Part shown: positions 36,201 through 48,200 of the stretch, in pieces | How positions within the stretch are numbered: position 1 is the stretch's first letter | Layout of the letters: the number at the start of each line of letters is the position of its first letter | Assembly (NCBI RefSeq): GCF_019059575.1 | Contig: NW_024882908.1 | Span: 1-64,000, forward strand | Origin: Amphibalanus amphitrite | Lineage: Eukaryota > Arthropoda > Thecostraca > Balanomorpha > Balanidae | Reading direction: 5' to 3' | Length of the DNA: 64,000 nt | Notes under the pieces: generated by a model | What the model was told of the DNA's origin: nothing | Database searches by the model: none | What the model saw: the letters and a program-made list of their open reading frames with translations, nothing else | Made by a program: the position numbers and the translations under genes

Positions 36201-39200
36201 GTATCACTATTAATATTATCTAATGCCGTGAATACGACAGCATTCCATTTATAAGATTGGGCCAATGGAGTCGCGCCCCGCGAGCTCGGTTTTCCGCTGG
36301 GCCGCTACAGGCCAGGAAGTCGGTCTTCGCCTGAGGGCAGGACAAAGGTCAGCGAGGGAGCGCGGGGTCAGCCAGGTATCGCCAAGTGCCGAGCGGATGC
36401 CGCTCCCTCCCCTCTCTTCCCCTCTTCTCCCCTCCCCACCTCGGTATAGATGGGGAGGGACCGAACTGCCAATGACATGCGAGCGGTCAAGGCCGCTCGC
36501 GCGGCAGCGACCCTGGCGGCCGGATGCCGCAACTGGGATTCAGCCAAGTTGCCGATTCGCCTCCTGTGGGAGAGCCAAACCAGGGGACATACTTTTTAGA
36601 TATACTGTACAATGTACAAGTTTGCTGTTCCTTTTTTAAAAGCCCCTAAGTGGACCAATGTATCCATAACGACCGCTAACATTGATACTTTTGGCTTTTC
36701 CATTGTTTTATTGATGCATTTATTCATATGGTACAAAGTTATTTTTGTGCGGGTAACATTGTGCCACTCTAATTTCAAAAAATAAATTATATGTCATTAT
36801 CCAAAAAAATTAAGAGTGACTATAGGTGACCAGCAGGGATGTCACTGCCTTACTGCACAATTTCCTGAACAATTAACAAAATAATTTGGAAGTAATACGA
36901 AGAAAAGTCAAAAACTGGTACAAAGTTAGGCCAAACAACGGGATCGTCTTTGTTATGTAATGGGACCTGGCGAAGTCACTATGTAGTAAAACTTTACTTC
37001 ATTATTCAGCAAAGTTGACGAGCGCACGAATGCCCTTTCCAAAATCCGTTTTAATTTGGCGCGGCGCTCAGCCATGTGTCCCGACTTTCCAAGACGGAGT
37101 CGCTCTTAATTGTCTGATGCAGGTCTTAAAATGGTACGGCTCTCGCGAGATTAAGCGGTAGGTTTTGCACTTTTACATTTCCGGTTATATCTCAGAAACT
37201 AATCGATCTACGATTAAGCCATTTTACACGTTCATGGCCGGCTTGTTACCCAACAAGTCGATCGCGTCTTCAACACTTAAAAGCTTAAGACGACGAAGAT
37301 ATGGCCTGAAGTACACTACATTTTCTAGGTGCAAAACCTACCGCTAAAACCCGCGAGACCTGTCGTCCATTACCGGTAGCGTTGTTCGGTCGGCGTGGCA
37401 TAGAAAACAGCGGTGCTGTTCAAGCTAATGTAACGTCACAGTGCTGAGACCAGTGACAAGACAACATCCGATTTCATATAGTAAATGTTATGTTGTAACC
37501 ACTATCGAAATTTTACGTTCATTGAATATCTTCCGTACTTAAGTCCCGTTTTCTCTGGTGTAACTGACAGTGCATTCTGGCCGCGATTTGCCGTCGACAT
37601 TTCCCATGCACGTCATCCCACTGAACGGGTCCGTGCGCCGCCAGGACTTGGAGCAGGGCCTGTTGGCGGAGCGAGACGAGTCGCCGCTGCTGCAGCAGCT
37701 GCTGGTGCGCCTGCTGCAGGGATGCCTCCCAGAGTATGACGTCTCCGTGCACAACTGGCAGCACTACCTGAGGCGACTGCTCAAGTTCAAGTGCTTGGTG
37801 AGTTACCCTTACCAACCGCGGTGACCAATTCGTGTCGGCGGCGCTCGAGTAATCGATAGGCGTTTATCCACGAGTTTGTTTATTTGTTTTACACGAAAAT
37901 AGTATCAGTGACTGCCAATTTATGTATTTAATCAAAAGTAGCGTCCCGTTTGTTGTTATTTTCGGGCATTTCATGCGGATTGAACGGCAATAATGCATCC
38001 CACGGACAGTCAGTTGTGGAACTATAATTGCTTCTGAGAGCTGTTGATGCCACAGAACACCGATGGCGCCCCGTGAGGTCGTCCCCTGACGAGTTTTTGT
38101 GTGGCGTGTGTTCCAGGAGGACCCCACCATCGCCAACCCGCTGGGTGAGACGGGCGACTTTTATGACCTGTCGCTGCGCACACGCGTCACCGTCCTCCAA
38201 CTGCTCTGCGACCTGCGTTTGGAGGCAGAGGACGTGATCGACCTTCTCAAGGTGGGTGGAAAGTCCTGGTAGAGCTGGGGGATTATCCTGACTGGTAGGG
38301 TTCAGTGGGCTGTGGGTGGAAGCTTGGGTTTTATGTCAAACTGTTGATGTGTGGAAAGCCTGGACGTGGTCTATACGACCTGTTGGTTTTTCATTCACTA
38401 TAACAGCGCAATTTTCTTTTTGTTCTCAGAACCTTGAGGCGGACAGCCTGCGAGTCGAGCCTTTGGGTCACGACGACTGCGGTGCCACCTATTGGTATTT
38501 TTATGGAACTCGCCTCTATAAAGAGGTAAGTCTGATGCTGCGGGTTACGGACAAAAGTACGTATCGCTAAAGTACGTAGGACAAAAGTACGTAAGCAAAA
38601 GTACGTAGGATTTAAGTACGTATCGCAGAAGTACGTACAGTATAAAGTACGTATGGACAAAAGTACGTCAGGGACAAAAGTACGTATCGCAGAAGTACGT
38701 ACAGTATAAAGTACGCATGGACAAAAGTACGTCAGGGACAAAAGTACGTATCGCAGAAGTACGTATAGTATAAAGTACGTATGGACAAAAGTACGTCAGG
38801 GACAAAAGTACGTATAGCTAATGTACGTAGGGTAAAAAGTACGTATGGACAAAAGTACGTCAGGGACAAAAGTACGTATCGCAGAAGTACGTAGGGTATA
38901 AAGTACGTACGGACAAAAGTACGTCACGGACAAAAGTACGTATAGCTAATGTACGTAGGGTAAAAAGTACGTATGGACAAAAGTACGTCACGGACAAAAG
39001 TACGTATGGCAGAAGTACGTAAGGGTATAAAGTACGTAAACGTATGGACAAAAGTACGTCACGTACAAAAGTACATATAACAAATGTACGTAGGGTATAA
39101 TGAAGGATAAAGACGCAAGGTAAAGACCTTGGGCAAGACGCCCCAGATAATCTATTTTGCTACATAGGCCTACCAGGCCTACCTAAATTTTGTGCTACAT

Positions 39201-42200
39201 CACCTGGAAGGCCAAATTTGTACTCAATGTGTTCTTTGGACATTTTACTTTAAATTCCACCCCTCAAATTCATTCACTTATGATCGGACTCCCAGCTAGG
39301 AAGTGATTTGTGAAGCAACTGCAAATGGGACATTTTGCCCCAACCCCAGGGCAAAACGCCCCACGGCCTGAGGCAAGAAGCCCCATACTCTAGAGTCTAG
39401 CTTAAAGATTAAACATGGTAGTTGGCTAAATCTTATATGAGAGATCCGTTAGACCGCTGGAGGCACGGCACTGAAGTTAGCACCTTCCATCCTATCAGGT
39501 GTTCAGCTATGACACTATTGTATGAGCAGGTTTTTCACGTGCCTCATAAGGCCAAATAATAAATTATTGCAATGCAAATCAGTTAACAATACACTTCCTT
39601 TGCCATACAGTTGCTGAGAAAAATACATATAAATGCATAGAAACTTGCTGTTCGCCAGCTACCGAACATTAGGAAGTGGGTAGTCCGAACAACACATGAG
39701 GTAAAACGCCCCATGGGGCTTTTTGCCCCGCGACCTACTGGGGCGTTTTACCCCATCATGTAGTTCGGTCAGCGAACAACGCCTTGTGCTCCAGCAAGAC
39801 ATAATTTAACACGAACCAACCCGGCATTATAAGCGTTAGACAATAGTTGTTCAAAATACATAAAAGTCGTTAACCTGATGTGGACTACAAAAGAACGCGA
39901 GGATGCATAATCAGATGACCAAACATAAAAATCACTAAAAAAACAACACATTTTTGGCTATATCTCCCAGAGAGTTATCACAATTTCTTTCCAGAATGAT
40001 CATATAGTGCACGTTTAACAGAAGAGAGGACCTTTCCCCAGAACCCTATCAGTTCCGAGAGATATCGGTGAGGCCGCCAGGCGTTTTACCTCGGCGGGGC
40101 GACTTGCCCCGGTCTACCCTACGTGTGGACCAAGTACGTCACGGACAAAAGTACGTATAGCAAATGTACGTAGGGTATAAAGTACGTACCCCACCCATGG
40201 GGTAAGTTGATCAATGTGTAATACCTTTCTTATTCTTTATTTAATGAGCATTTGTTACAAGGCATAGCAAAATTTCTCGATGAGTAAATGGGCGAAAGGA
40301 ACAAAGCTATATTATTTGGTACCTATATGAATTTATCATGAGTTCCCTATAGTATGGCAAGAGGGCAGCAATAAAGAAAAAGTGGCTCAACTTACACTAC
40401 TATACCCTACTTCTAGCATACGTACTTATACACTACGTGCTTTGGCATACGAACCGTACGTACTTTTGGCATACGTACTTTTTACACTACGTACTTTTTC
40501 ATACGAACTTTTGCGTACGAACATTTGCGTACGTACTTTTGGCATACGTACTTTATACACTACGTACTTTTGCAAACGTACTTTTGCGTACGAACATTTG
40601 CGTACGTACTTTTGGCATACGTACTTTATACACTACGTACTTTTGCATACGAACATTTGCGTACGTACTTTTGGCATACGTACTTTTTACACTACGTACT
40701 TTTGCATACGTACTTTTGCGTACGAGCATTTGCGTACGTACTTTTGGCATACGTACTTTATGCACTACGTACTTTTTCATACGTACTTTTGCGTACGAAC
40801 ATTTGCGTACGTACTTTTGACATACGTACTTTATGCACTACGTACTTTTGCATACGTACTTTTACGTACGAACATTTGCGTACGTACTTTTGGCATACGA
40901 ACTTTAGCGCCTACGTATATTTGCGTACGAACATTAGCATACGTACTTTTGTCCTACGTACTTTAGCGATACGTACTTTAGTCCTAAAATCCTGATGCTG
41001 CAGTGGTCTCCCCTTACTCATGTATAATTTTTGTCATTAGGAGCAATCAATCATATTCAGCGAAGTTAACCTGATCTTTTTCTAGAGCATGATGCTGTCG
41101 CAGTTTTGTGAGGATTCAGCACACCACAATAATTTCTTTGTATTTTCATTTTTACACAGTTTCGAAGGGATTGAGTCATAGTTTCATGCACCTCATTCAG
41201 GTTTCCATCTTTGACATGATTGTGTTCGAAGAATGACATCTCATTTCTGGTTACTCCTATTTCCCCGCTATTCGTACGAGAATCAGCGCTTCATCACTGA
41301 CACCGCTCTCTCCACCGTCTGCAGAGCGGCGGGGACGAGAGCGCCGGCCGGCCGGGCTGGCAGTGCGTCTGTGTGTCGGCCGATGACTGGCGGGCGCTGG
41401 CCGACTCGTACAGCGGCTCCCGGTCGCCGCTCGAGCTCGAACTCTACCACACTCTGAAGGAGGACTTCCTGCCGGAGATACCGCGGCTCTTCGCGCAGAA
41501 ACAGAAACTGCAGGCGAGTTTGAGAGACGGGCGGAGGTTGTTGTAGTGGACGGAAGAGGTGGGCGGGACCGCAATAACCTATACAGTATGTGGTATGTGG
41601 TATGCTGAGAGTTCGTCTACTAATTTAAATGATACAAAGTCAATTTATGTGGTGCAGACTAGGGTCGCGGTAGGTCTTACATCTCAATTAATATTTTACT
41701 TTACATTCGGATGTTTACACGTTCTTGATGTTGTACTGCAGTCATCTAACGCGGTTATGTTCCGCCAACAGAAGAAGCGCCAGCTGGAGATGGGCCCGCG
41801 ACGGCAGTCGTCTCGAGGAAGGACGGCCGACCCCGCCTCGCCCGAGTCTGCGCCGTCGCCCACGCCGCCGCCGGCCGCCCCCGCCCCCGCCCCGCCGGTC
41901 ACGCTGGCCCAGAAGGCTGGCAAGGGCATCCGTAAGGGCAAGGACTCACCGGCCGAGTCGCCCCGCAGGGAGAAATCCGACGTCAAAAAGCCGCCCGCGT
42001 CGCCATCCGTCTCCAAACGAGACAGGAATGAGATTAAAGAATCTTCGGGGTCGGCGAAGAAGGATAAAGATTCAAAGAAAGCTGCAGCTAAACTCAAAGA
42101 AGATGTTAAAAAGTCACCCGTCTCAGCATCGCCCAAGCGAGATAAGTCCTCCGCAAAGAAGGCAAAGAAAGAGGATATTGACGATAGTAATGTTGCGGTG

Positions 42201-45200
42201 GATGTTAAATCCTCGGCTGCTTCTAAGAAGCAAGATAAATCTGAGGCAAAGAAGCCAGTTGCACCGGAGAAGTCTGTGCCTAGCAAGAAGCATGATAAGT
42301 CTGCGAAACGAGACAAGAGCGACTCCAAGAAGCCTGTGGTACCATCTCCGAAGCAGTCGAAGGGCGACTCCCGACGGCCGTCTCTGGTCAGCCAGGCGTC
42401 TCTGGACTCCTCCCTGTCAGACGCGGTGACTCCCACCGCCCCCGCTGCCGCCGCGGCGCGGCCGACATCCGGGAGCAAACGGTCGCGGCCCGACCAGCCG
42501 GAGAAGCCCAAGAAGCGGCCCAAGGAGGAGATGGTGGAGGTGGACTCCGAGGAGGAGAGGGAGGCAGAGCGGGTGCGGCGTGACAAGGAGAGAGCCGAGC
42601 TGGAGATGGCAGAGCGGGAGAAGGAAGAGGCGTGAGTACACGGGGCGATGGGAGAGCGAGGGGGTAGATGGCAGGAACATCTTCAGGGGTAATGGGAAAT
42701 ATCAATCTGTCTTAGTCGGCGGCCCTTGAAATCCGCAAGCCAGCAGTATTGTTGCATTAGTTTTTGTCTTTTACAATTAGTAAATGTTTATCAGAATAAA
42801 TATGATACTGCCCTAGTTGCATGCGACTTGGTTAGCTTTCTACTGAAAACTGACCCAGTCTTTCCTCATTTGGCATTGCGTTGAAAAGTCTTTCGTCTTC
42901 TGATTAGTCCAGTCCCTGACCTCTGGTCCCGTTTCAGCTTCATTCGTCGCGCGATCGCCATGATCGAGGCCCGCGAGGTGGGCGCTGCCGGCGGGGACCG
43001 GCGCCGCGGCCGGGACTCGCGTCGACGCTCCACCAGCAGCGGCGGAGGGGGCAGCGCCGGCGGCGGACAGAAGACCACCTCGGACCGGCGCCGTCCGCGG
43101 CGGAAAGAGCCGCGGGCGCCGCCGCCCGCGCCCGCCCCGGCCCCGGAGCCGCCGCCGGCGCCCGCCAGACCGCCAGTGCCCACCAAAGCGTCGCGAAAGT
43201 ACATCAGTGACAGTCTGTCTGAGAGTGAGAGTGCGAAGGAGAACAAACTGGTGCGTCCGCCGCCGCCGCCGATATCCGACTCTGACGACTCGGACGCGCC
43301 GGCGCCGGTGAAATCGGCGGCGCGGAAGGCGAGCCGGCCGCGCAAACAGCCGCAGAAGAAGAAGCCGGCCGGGTCCGACTCAGACGGGGAGGACGACCGG
43401 CGGCCGCCGCGCGACCCGCTGCGGGACGACTCGAACGCTGCGGCTGCGGGCGGCGAGCGGCGCTTCGTGGGCCGGCGCACCAACAACTCGCTGGGCTCGC
43501 TGACGGAGCCGCTGTCGGCGCTGCCGGAGCCGGAGTCGGAGGAGGCGCCGGCCAGCAGTGCTCCGCCGCCCACCCCCGCCACCGGGAAGATACGGAGCTC
43601 GGCCAGGTGAGACAAGGGGAGATCGGAGGGAGCAGCCTAGGTCCTGGGGGAGATATGGACAAGCTGAGAGGGAGATCGTGGAGACAGGACAGGTGTGGCC
43701 TGTATAGGTGGGGTGAGCTATCGAGTTGTTAGGGAGTTCGGGGAGACAACTAGGTGCGAGTTGTGAGCTGGGTAGGCGGTAGCTGGGGTAAGATAATGAG
43801 ATGTGGACGAACTGGTAGGGATGCTGGGGAGATAGTGTAAAATGGGTAGCCTGAGGGTGGGATATCGACGAGTCGTGAACGAGATCGGGGACTAAGGTAT
43901 GGGAGTTATGGCACGATGGGTGAAATTGAGTCGAGGCATGTTTAGTGATGTAGGTATGTGAACCTCCAGCCCACTGAGTCGATACGCTTTCGTTGATATT
44001 GAATATTTGTGGTTACTTGCGGACAATCTCGGATGCGACGCATTTCGCCCATGGCTGCCCGACTTGTTCCGTTGCGTTTCCTTTTCCATCCCGCTTTGCT
44101 TATTAACATCTCGTTCTACAGTCTTATGGCACATGTTTTGTTAGTCGTCTCTGCCACCACACGCCACCGGTGGCTGACCGCCCTTCCACCCTTCCCGTCC
44201 CGTCAGCGTGCTCCACACGGACGAGGAGCTGCGCGTGGGCATGTACAAGGCGCTGGAGGCGGTCAAGGCGCACGAGGAGGCCTGGCCGTTCCTGGACCCG
44301 GTCGAGGAGGAGTACGCGCCCAATTACTACGCCGTCATCCGCCGGCCGATGGACCTCAACAAGCTGGAGAGCAGGCTCGACGCCGGCGTCTACCAGACGC
44401 GCGAGGCGTTCGAGGCCGACTTCAAGCTGATTGTCGACAACTGCAAACTCTACAACGGCCTGGAGAACGGTGAGGCGATGGTGCGGGGCGTAGTTTTACT
44501 GAGATGAGGGAATTGGGTCTTCTTTGCTCATGCATTTGTGTAGGTTTAGTTTTGCGTGTTTGGTGGGACTAAGTAGCTTCATTCCCACCTGCCATGCTTT
44601 TTCGACAGGATCGGTAACTGCTTTGGGAATAGGTTTGTGGGATTGTTAGTCTTATCGTGTCAGACATTGTGATATTTTTTCACATTCGATGACGACACAA
44701 AAGCAAATATTCTAAATAGCCACGCTTTATTCATCGAATGTGCATAAATATCACATTATTAGTCTTGTTCTGTGTGAGTGTTTTACAATTTACATGACTC
44801 CTTATACTTTTTATATTTTGCTTTGACGCAGAAGTTGAATGAAGCCAATGCGAGTGCGTGTATCTCTAGCCCATCAGTCCATTATTTTGCCTGGTGAATT
44901 CCTGTCTCCTTGTTGAAGGCTGAGAAGTTTTCCTCTCAAGGTCCTGCCTAAAAGCCTTCATCTTGCGAATGTCCTCCATTCTCCTACGTTCAAGTAAGTC
45001 CACTGTCTCCAGATATATGACAAGATTTGTAGCATGTATTGTCATATGAAAATGTGTTACCTGGTGTGTTGGTGCATTTTACTTTTCGTAAGAGCTGCTC
45101 AGCTTTCCATGCCTGCATCTAGGCGCATTTAGCGAATAACTGGCAGATTATTGCTGTTTAGAAATTCAAGAAGGTAAACTATGGATGAAAATGTCACGAT

Positions 45201-48200
45201 ATATTTGTTGTAAATGCGTTGAGATTGACTATCCCAATGTCAGTAGCCGCCCCTGTCTTGTCCCAGCCGTCCCGCTGACGGCGCCGCCTCTCTCCCGTTG
45301 CAGAGTACACGGAGATGGTGGTGAACATTGAGCGCGAGTTCCGTAAGGCCGTCCACAAGTACCTGGATATTGAGGAGGAGGATGGCGAGGAGATACTTAT
45401 CGACGTCTCCCAGGTGCAGTCCAAGCAGAGGCGCAACTCGCGCTCGCCACGACCGGCCACCTTAGCCGTCGGCAAGAAACGGGGCCGGAAACCCAAGGCG
45501 GCGGCCGGAGACGGCGTCGGTAAGGGCCGCGGAAGGAAGAAGAAGCAGCAGATGTTTATTGATTACAGTGATGACGAGCTGCTGAGCTCTCCGCGGTCCA
45601 AGCCGCCGACAGCAGAGGATACGGAGAGATTGTTTGATGATCTGTTAAAGACCACCTCGTCGCCGCCGCGCGTCTCTACACCGCCGAGAGCGGCTGAGGA
45701 TCTGTCAAAGAAGAAGAAAAAGAGCAAGAGCCGCCCGCCGCCGCCGGCGCCCGAGCCTGAGCCGGAGCCGGCTGAACCGCCGCCAGAGAAGGTCAAAAAG
45801 CCGTCCAAGGCTACCAAACGCGGCAGCAGCGGCGGTGCGGCGGCCGCCAAGCGGGCGGCCGAGCGGCAGCAGTCCAAGCCGATAGACAGCGACGTCTCTG
45901 ACATGGACGACGACTCGTTCCACGACGGCCTGGCCGAGATGAGCTCTCGGCGGCGCGGCCGCACCGCCGCGCCCCCGTCCCCGGCAGCACCGGCGCCGCC
46001 CCCGTCACCCCCGCCGCCGCCGCCACCGCCGGCCGCCGCTGAGTCGGACGACGACGATGATGATGATGATAGCGAGAGCGGTTCGCCCAAGAAAATCATC
46101 GCCCAGGGTCGCATTTTCGCATCCAAGATGAGACGGAAGAAGGCTGCCGAGCGGCAAACTGCCCCCGTTAAACCGACGCCGCCCAAACCTCCCACGCCCA
46201 AGGCGGCGCCGCCGAAACCGTCGTCCCCGAAAGTGGCGCCGCCCCCGCCCAAGCCGGCCCGCCAGCCGTCGCCGGAGAAACAGCAGGCAAAGCGGGAGCG
46301 TAGTCGGCATCGGTCCGATTCCGAGGAGCCCGACCGGCCGGGGACCAAGAACAAGGACAAGGGTAGCAAGCGGTCGAGGTCGCAGAGCAAGGACAAGAAG
46401 GACAGTAAGCGGAAGAAGAGGAAAACGCACGGGAAGGAGAAGAGGAGTCACTCGCAGGCCAGCCCGGAGAAGGATGAAGATGAATTAGTGGTGAGTACAC
46501 GATCGATGCGGCTTAGTAGTAATTGGCTCGCAGATCTAATTGACAGCTCAGTGGTAATTAAAATCAATTAGGGACGATGTGCATATTGTCGCGTCGGCGT
46601 GCGGCCGCTGGGGGTCAGGGGAGGATTGGGTCACCAGTGGCCCTTGAACGGGTACCTAGGAACTTTGGCGTGTCGTTTCATAATCTTGTAGCTAACATAG
46701 TATAATGTTTATTGTAGATTATTGGGTCTGGCTCTACAATGGGTTTAGAGTGAGACGACACTTTTGCTGTTGCTTCAAGTCTCAATTTAATGCTTATAGC
46801 GCTAACCACAACTAATGAGAGGGCATGACAGCTAGTCTGTCCACTGAATGTCGTGATTTATCGATGTTTCACCTTTCTGGCGCATCTTGTCGAGCCTGAG
46901 AGGGACCCAGCGCCCTCTGTTTTGATTGCCGACTGCGCCAAACACAGCATGTTCCACTCCCTGTCCCACATGCTGAGTTCTCCTATCTCCCTGCTGTGGA
47001 GTCCCGTCGTTGAATCCCTCTTTCTCTATTTTCAGGCTCCAGCCAGCCCCCGCCCGGCCACGCCTCCGTCACCGGCCCGCTCGCCGCCGCCGCGGAGCGC
47101 CGAGCCAGAGCTGGACGATGACGAGTACGCCACGCTGCCCGAGCCACTGCCCGAGAGGCGCCGCTCCGAGTCTGGCTCCGACGCCGAGGACGAGCTGAAA
47201 CCCAAGGAGAAACGCCGAGACCGCATTCGACCGCAGGACATCATGCGACAGAAGAACGCATCGATGAAGGAGAGTTCTGACAGCAAACAGGCCAGCAAGC
47301 CGAAACCGCTCTTCAACAGTAGATCCATCTCTAAAGAGGAGAACGCGAAGCTAGGCGAGTTAATATCGCGGGTGCGTGAGTCGCGCGGTGGCGGTGCCAC
47401 GCTGCTGTCCAACGGGCCGGGACTGACGATGGGGAAAGTGCTGGGAGGGCTCTCGGACAGGGACAAGTCGGGAGAGGAGGTCTGGGAGGAGCTGGTCGGT
47501 AAGCGGCTGAAGGCGGAGCCGACTCTGCCGTCCCGGCGGCGCAGTGCCGAGGATGACGAGCCGCTCCGGCTCATCGCCGAGCCGGAGGAGGGCCAGGAGC
47601 TGCCCGTGCTGAAGAAAACGGCCACTCCCAACCTGCGCGCGTGGTTCACCGCGTTCCGCTCCAAGAAGGACGCCGAGCCCACACCGCCGCCGACTCCGGC
47701 CCCCAAGGTGAAGAAGCCGCCTCCGACACCGCAGCGGGAGGAGACCAAGACGGTGAAGCCGCCGGCGACTCCCTCGGCGGCGTCCTCTTCGCCGAAGGAG
47801 GCAACAAAGAAGACGGAGGCGACGAAGGACTCCGTCAAGGAGAAATCCCCTCCGGCCTCGCTGGCGTCGCCGGGGGCGTCTGCCTCGGCGTCCGCCGCCC
47901 GCGAGGAGCCTCCAAAGTCAGACTCGCCGTCGACGAGCAGTTGGAAGGCGCGCGCGGGCTCCCCACAGCCGCCCGGCCCGCCGCCCGATTTCCAGTATGA
48001 TGACGATGAGTTGGAGAAGGCTCGTCTCCAGGTGAAGGCCCGCGAGGCGCAGCGACTGGAGAGCGAGAAGCGCCGGCTGGAGTCTGCCAACTCGCAGTCC
48101 CCGGCGCACCCGGACGCCAAGTCGCCGTTCTATCAGACCAGCTCAGAGAGTGAGAAGTCGCCCATGACGCCCGGTTACGGCGGCATCGTCTCGCCGGCGA

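Larger units (their letters stand above)
38542..40991. mobile_element. 2.45 kb fold-back element of TACGTA repeats in a CECR2 intron
   Basis: Flanked by a 10-bp direct repeat CTGATGCTGC (38532-38541 and 40992-41001). The outermost ~45 bp are inverted copies of each other (GTACGTATCGCTAAAGTACG and GTAGGACAAAAGTACGT). From there the left arm (38550-39090, resuming 40130-40190) and the right arm (40390-40985) are opposite-strand arrays of AAGTACGTA units. A 9-11 bp duplication with long inverted ends fits Mutator-like elements, but with no transposase this is only suggestive. The ~190-codon plus-strand frame in the right arm (RTFAYVLL repeats) is an artefact. Confidence 0.75.

Noticed and set aside
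37570-37644. Start of CECR2 at the ATG near 37606 just before the exon
   Set aside because: The upstream exon at 30200-30288 supplies the conserved N-terminus and joins in phase at the acceptor ending 37644, so the ATG is intronic.
40382-40995. Open frames of 127-194 codons with RTFAYVLL repeats
   Set aside because: They are readings of the TACGTA tandem array; the same motif is open in several frames and has no family resemblance.
41696-42586. A 296-codon minus-strand frame, and similar ones at 45563-46396 and 47032-48120
   Set aside because: Antisense shadows of GC-rich CECR2 exons, whose plus-strand frames are fixed by splice phase and homology.
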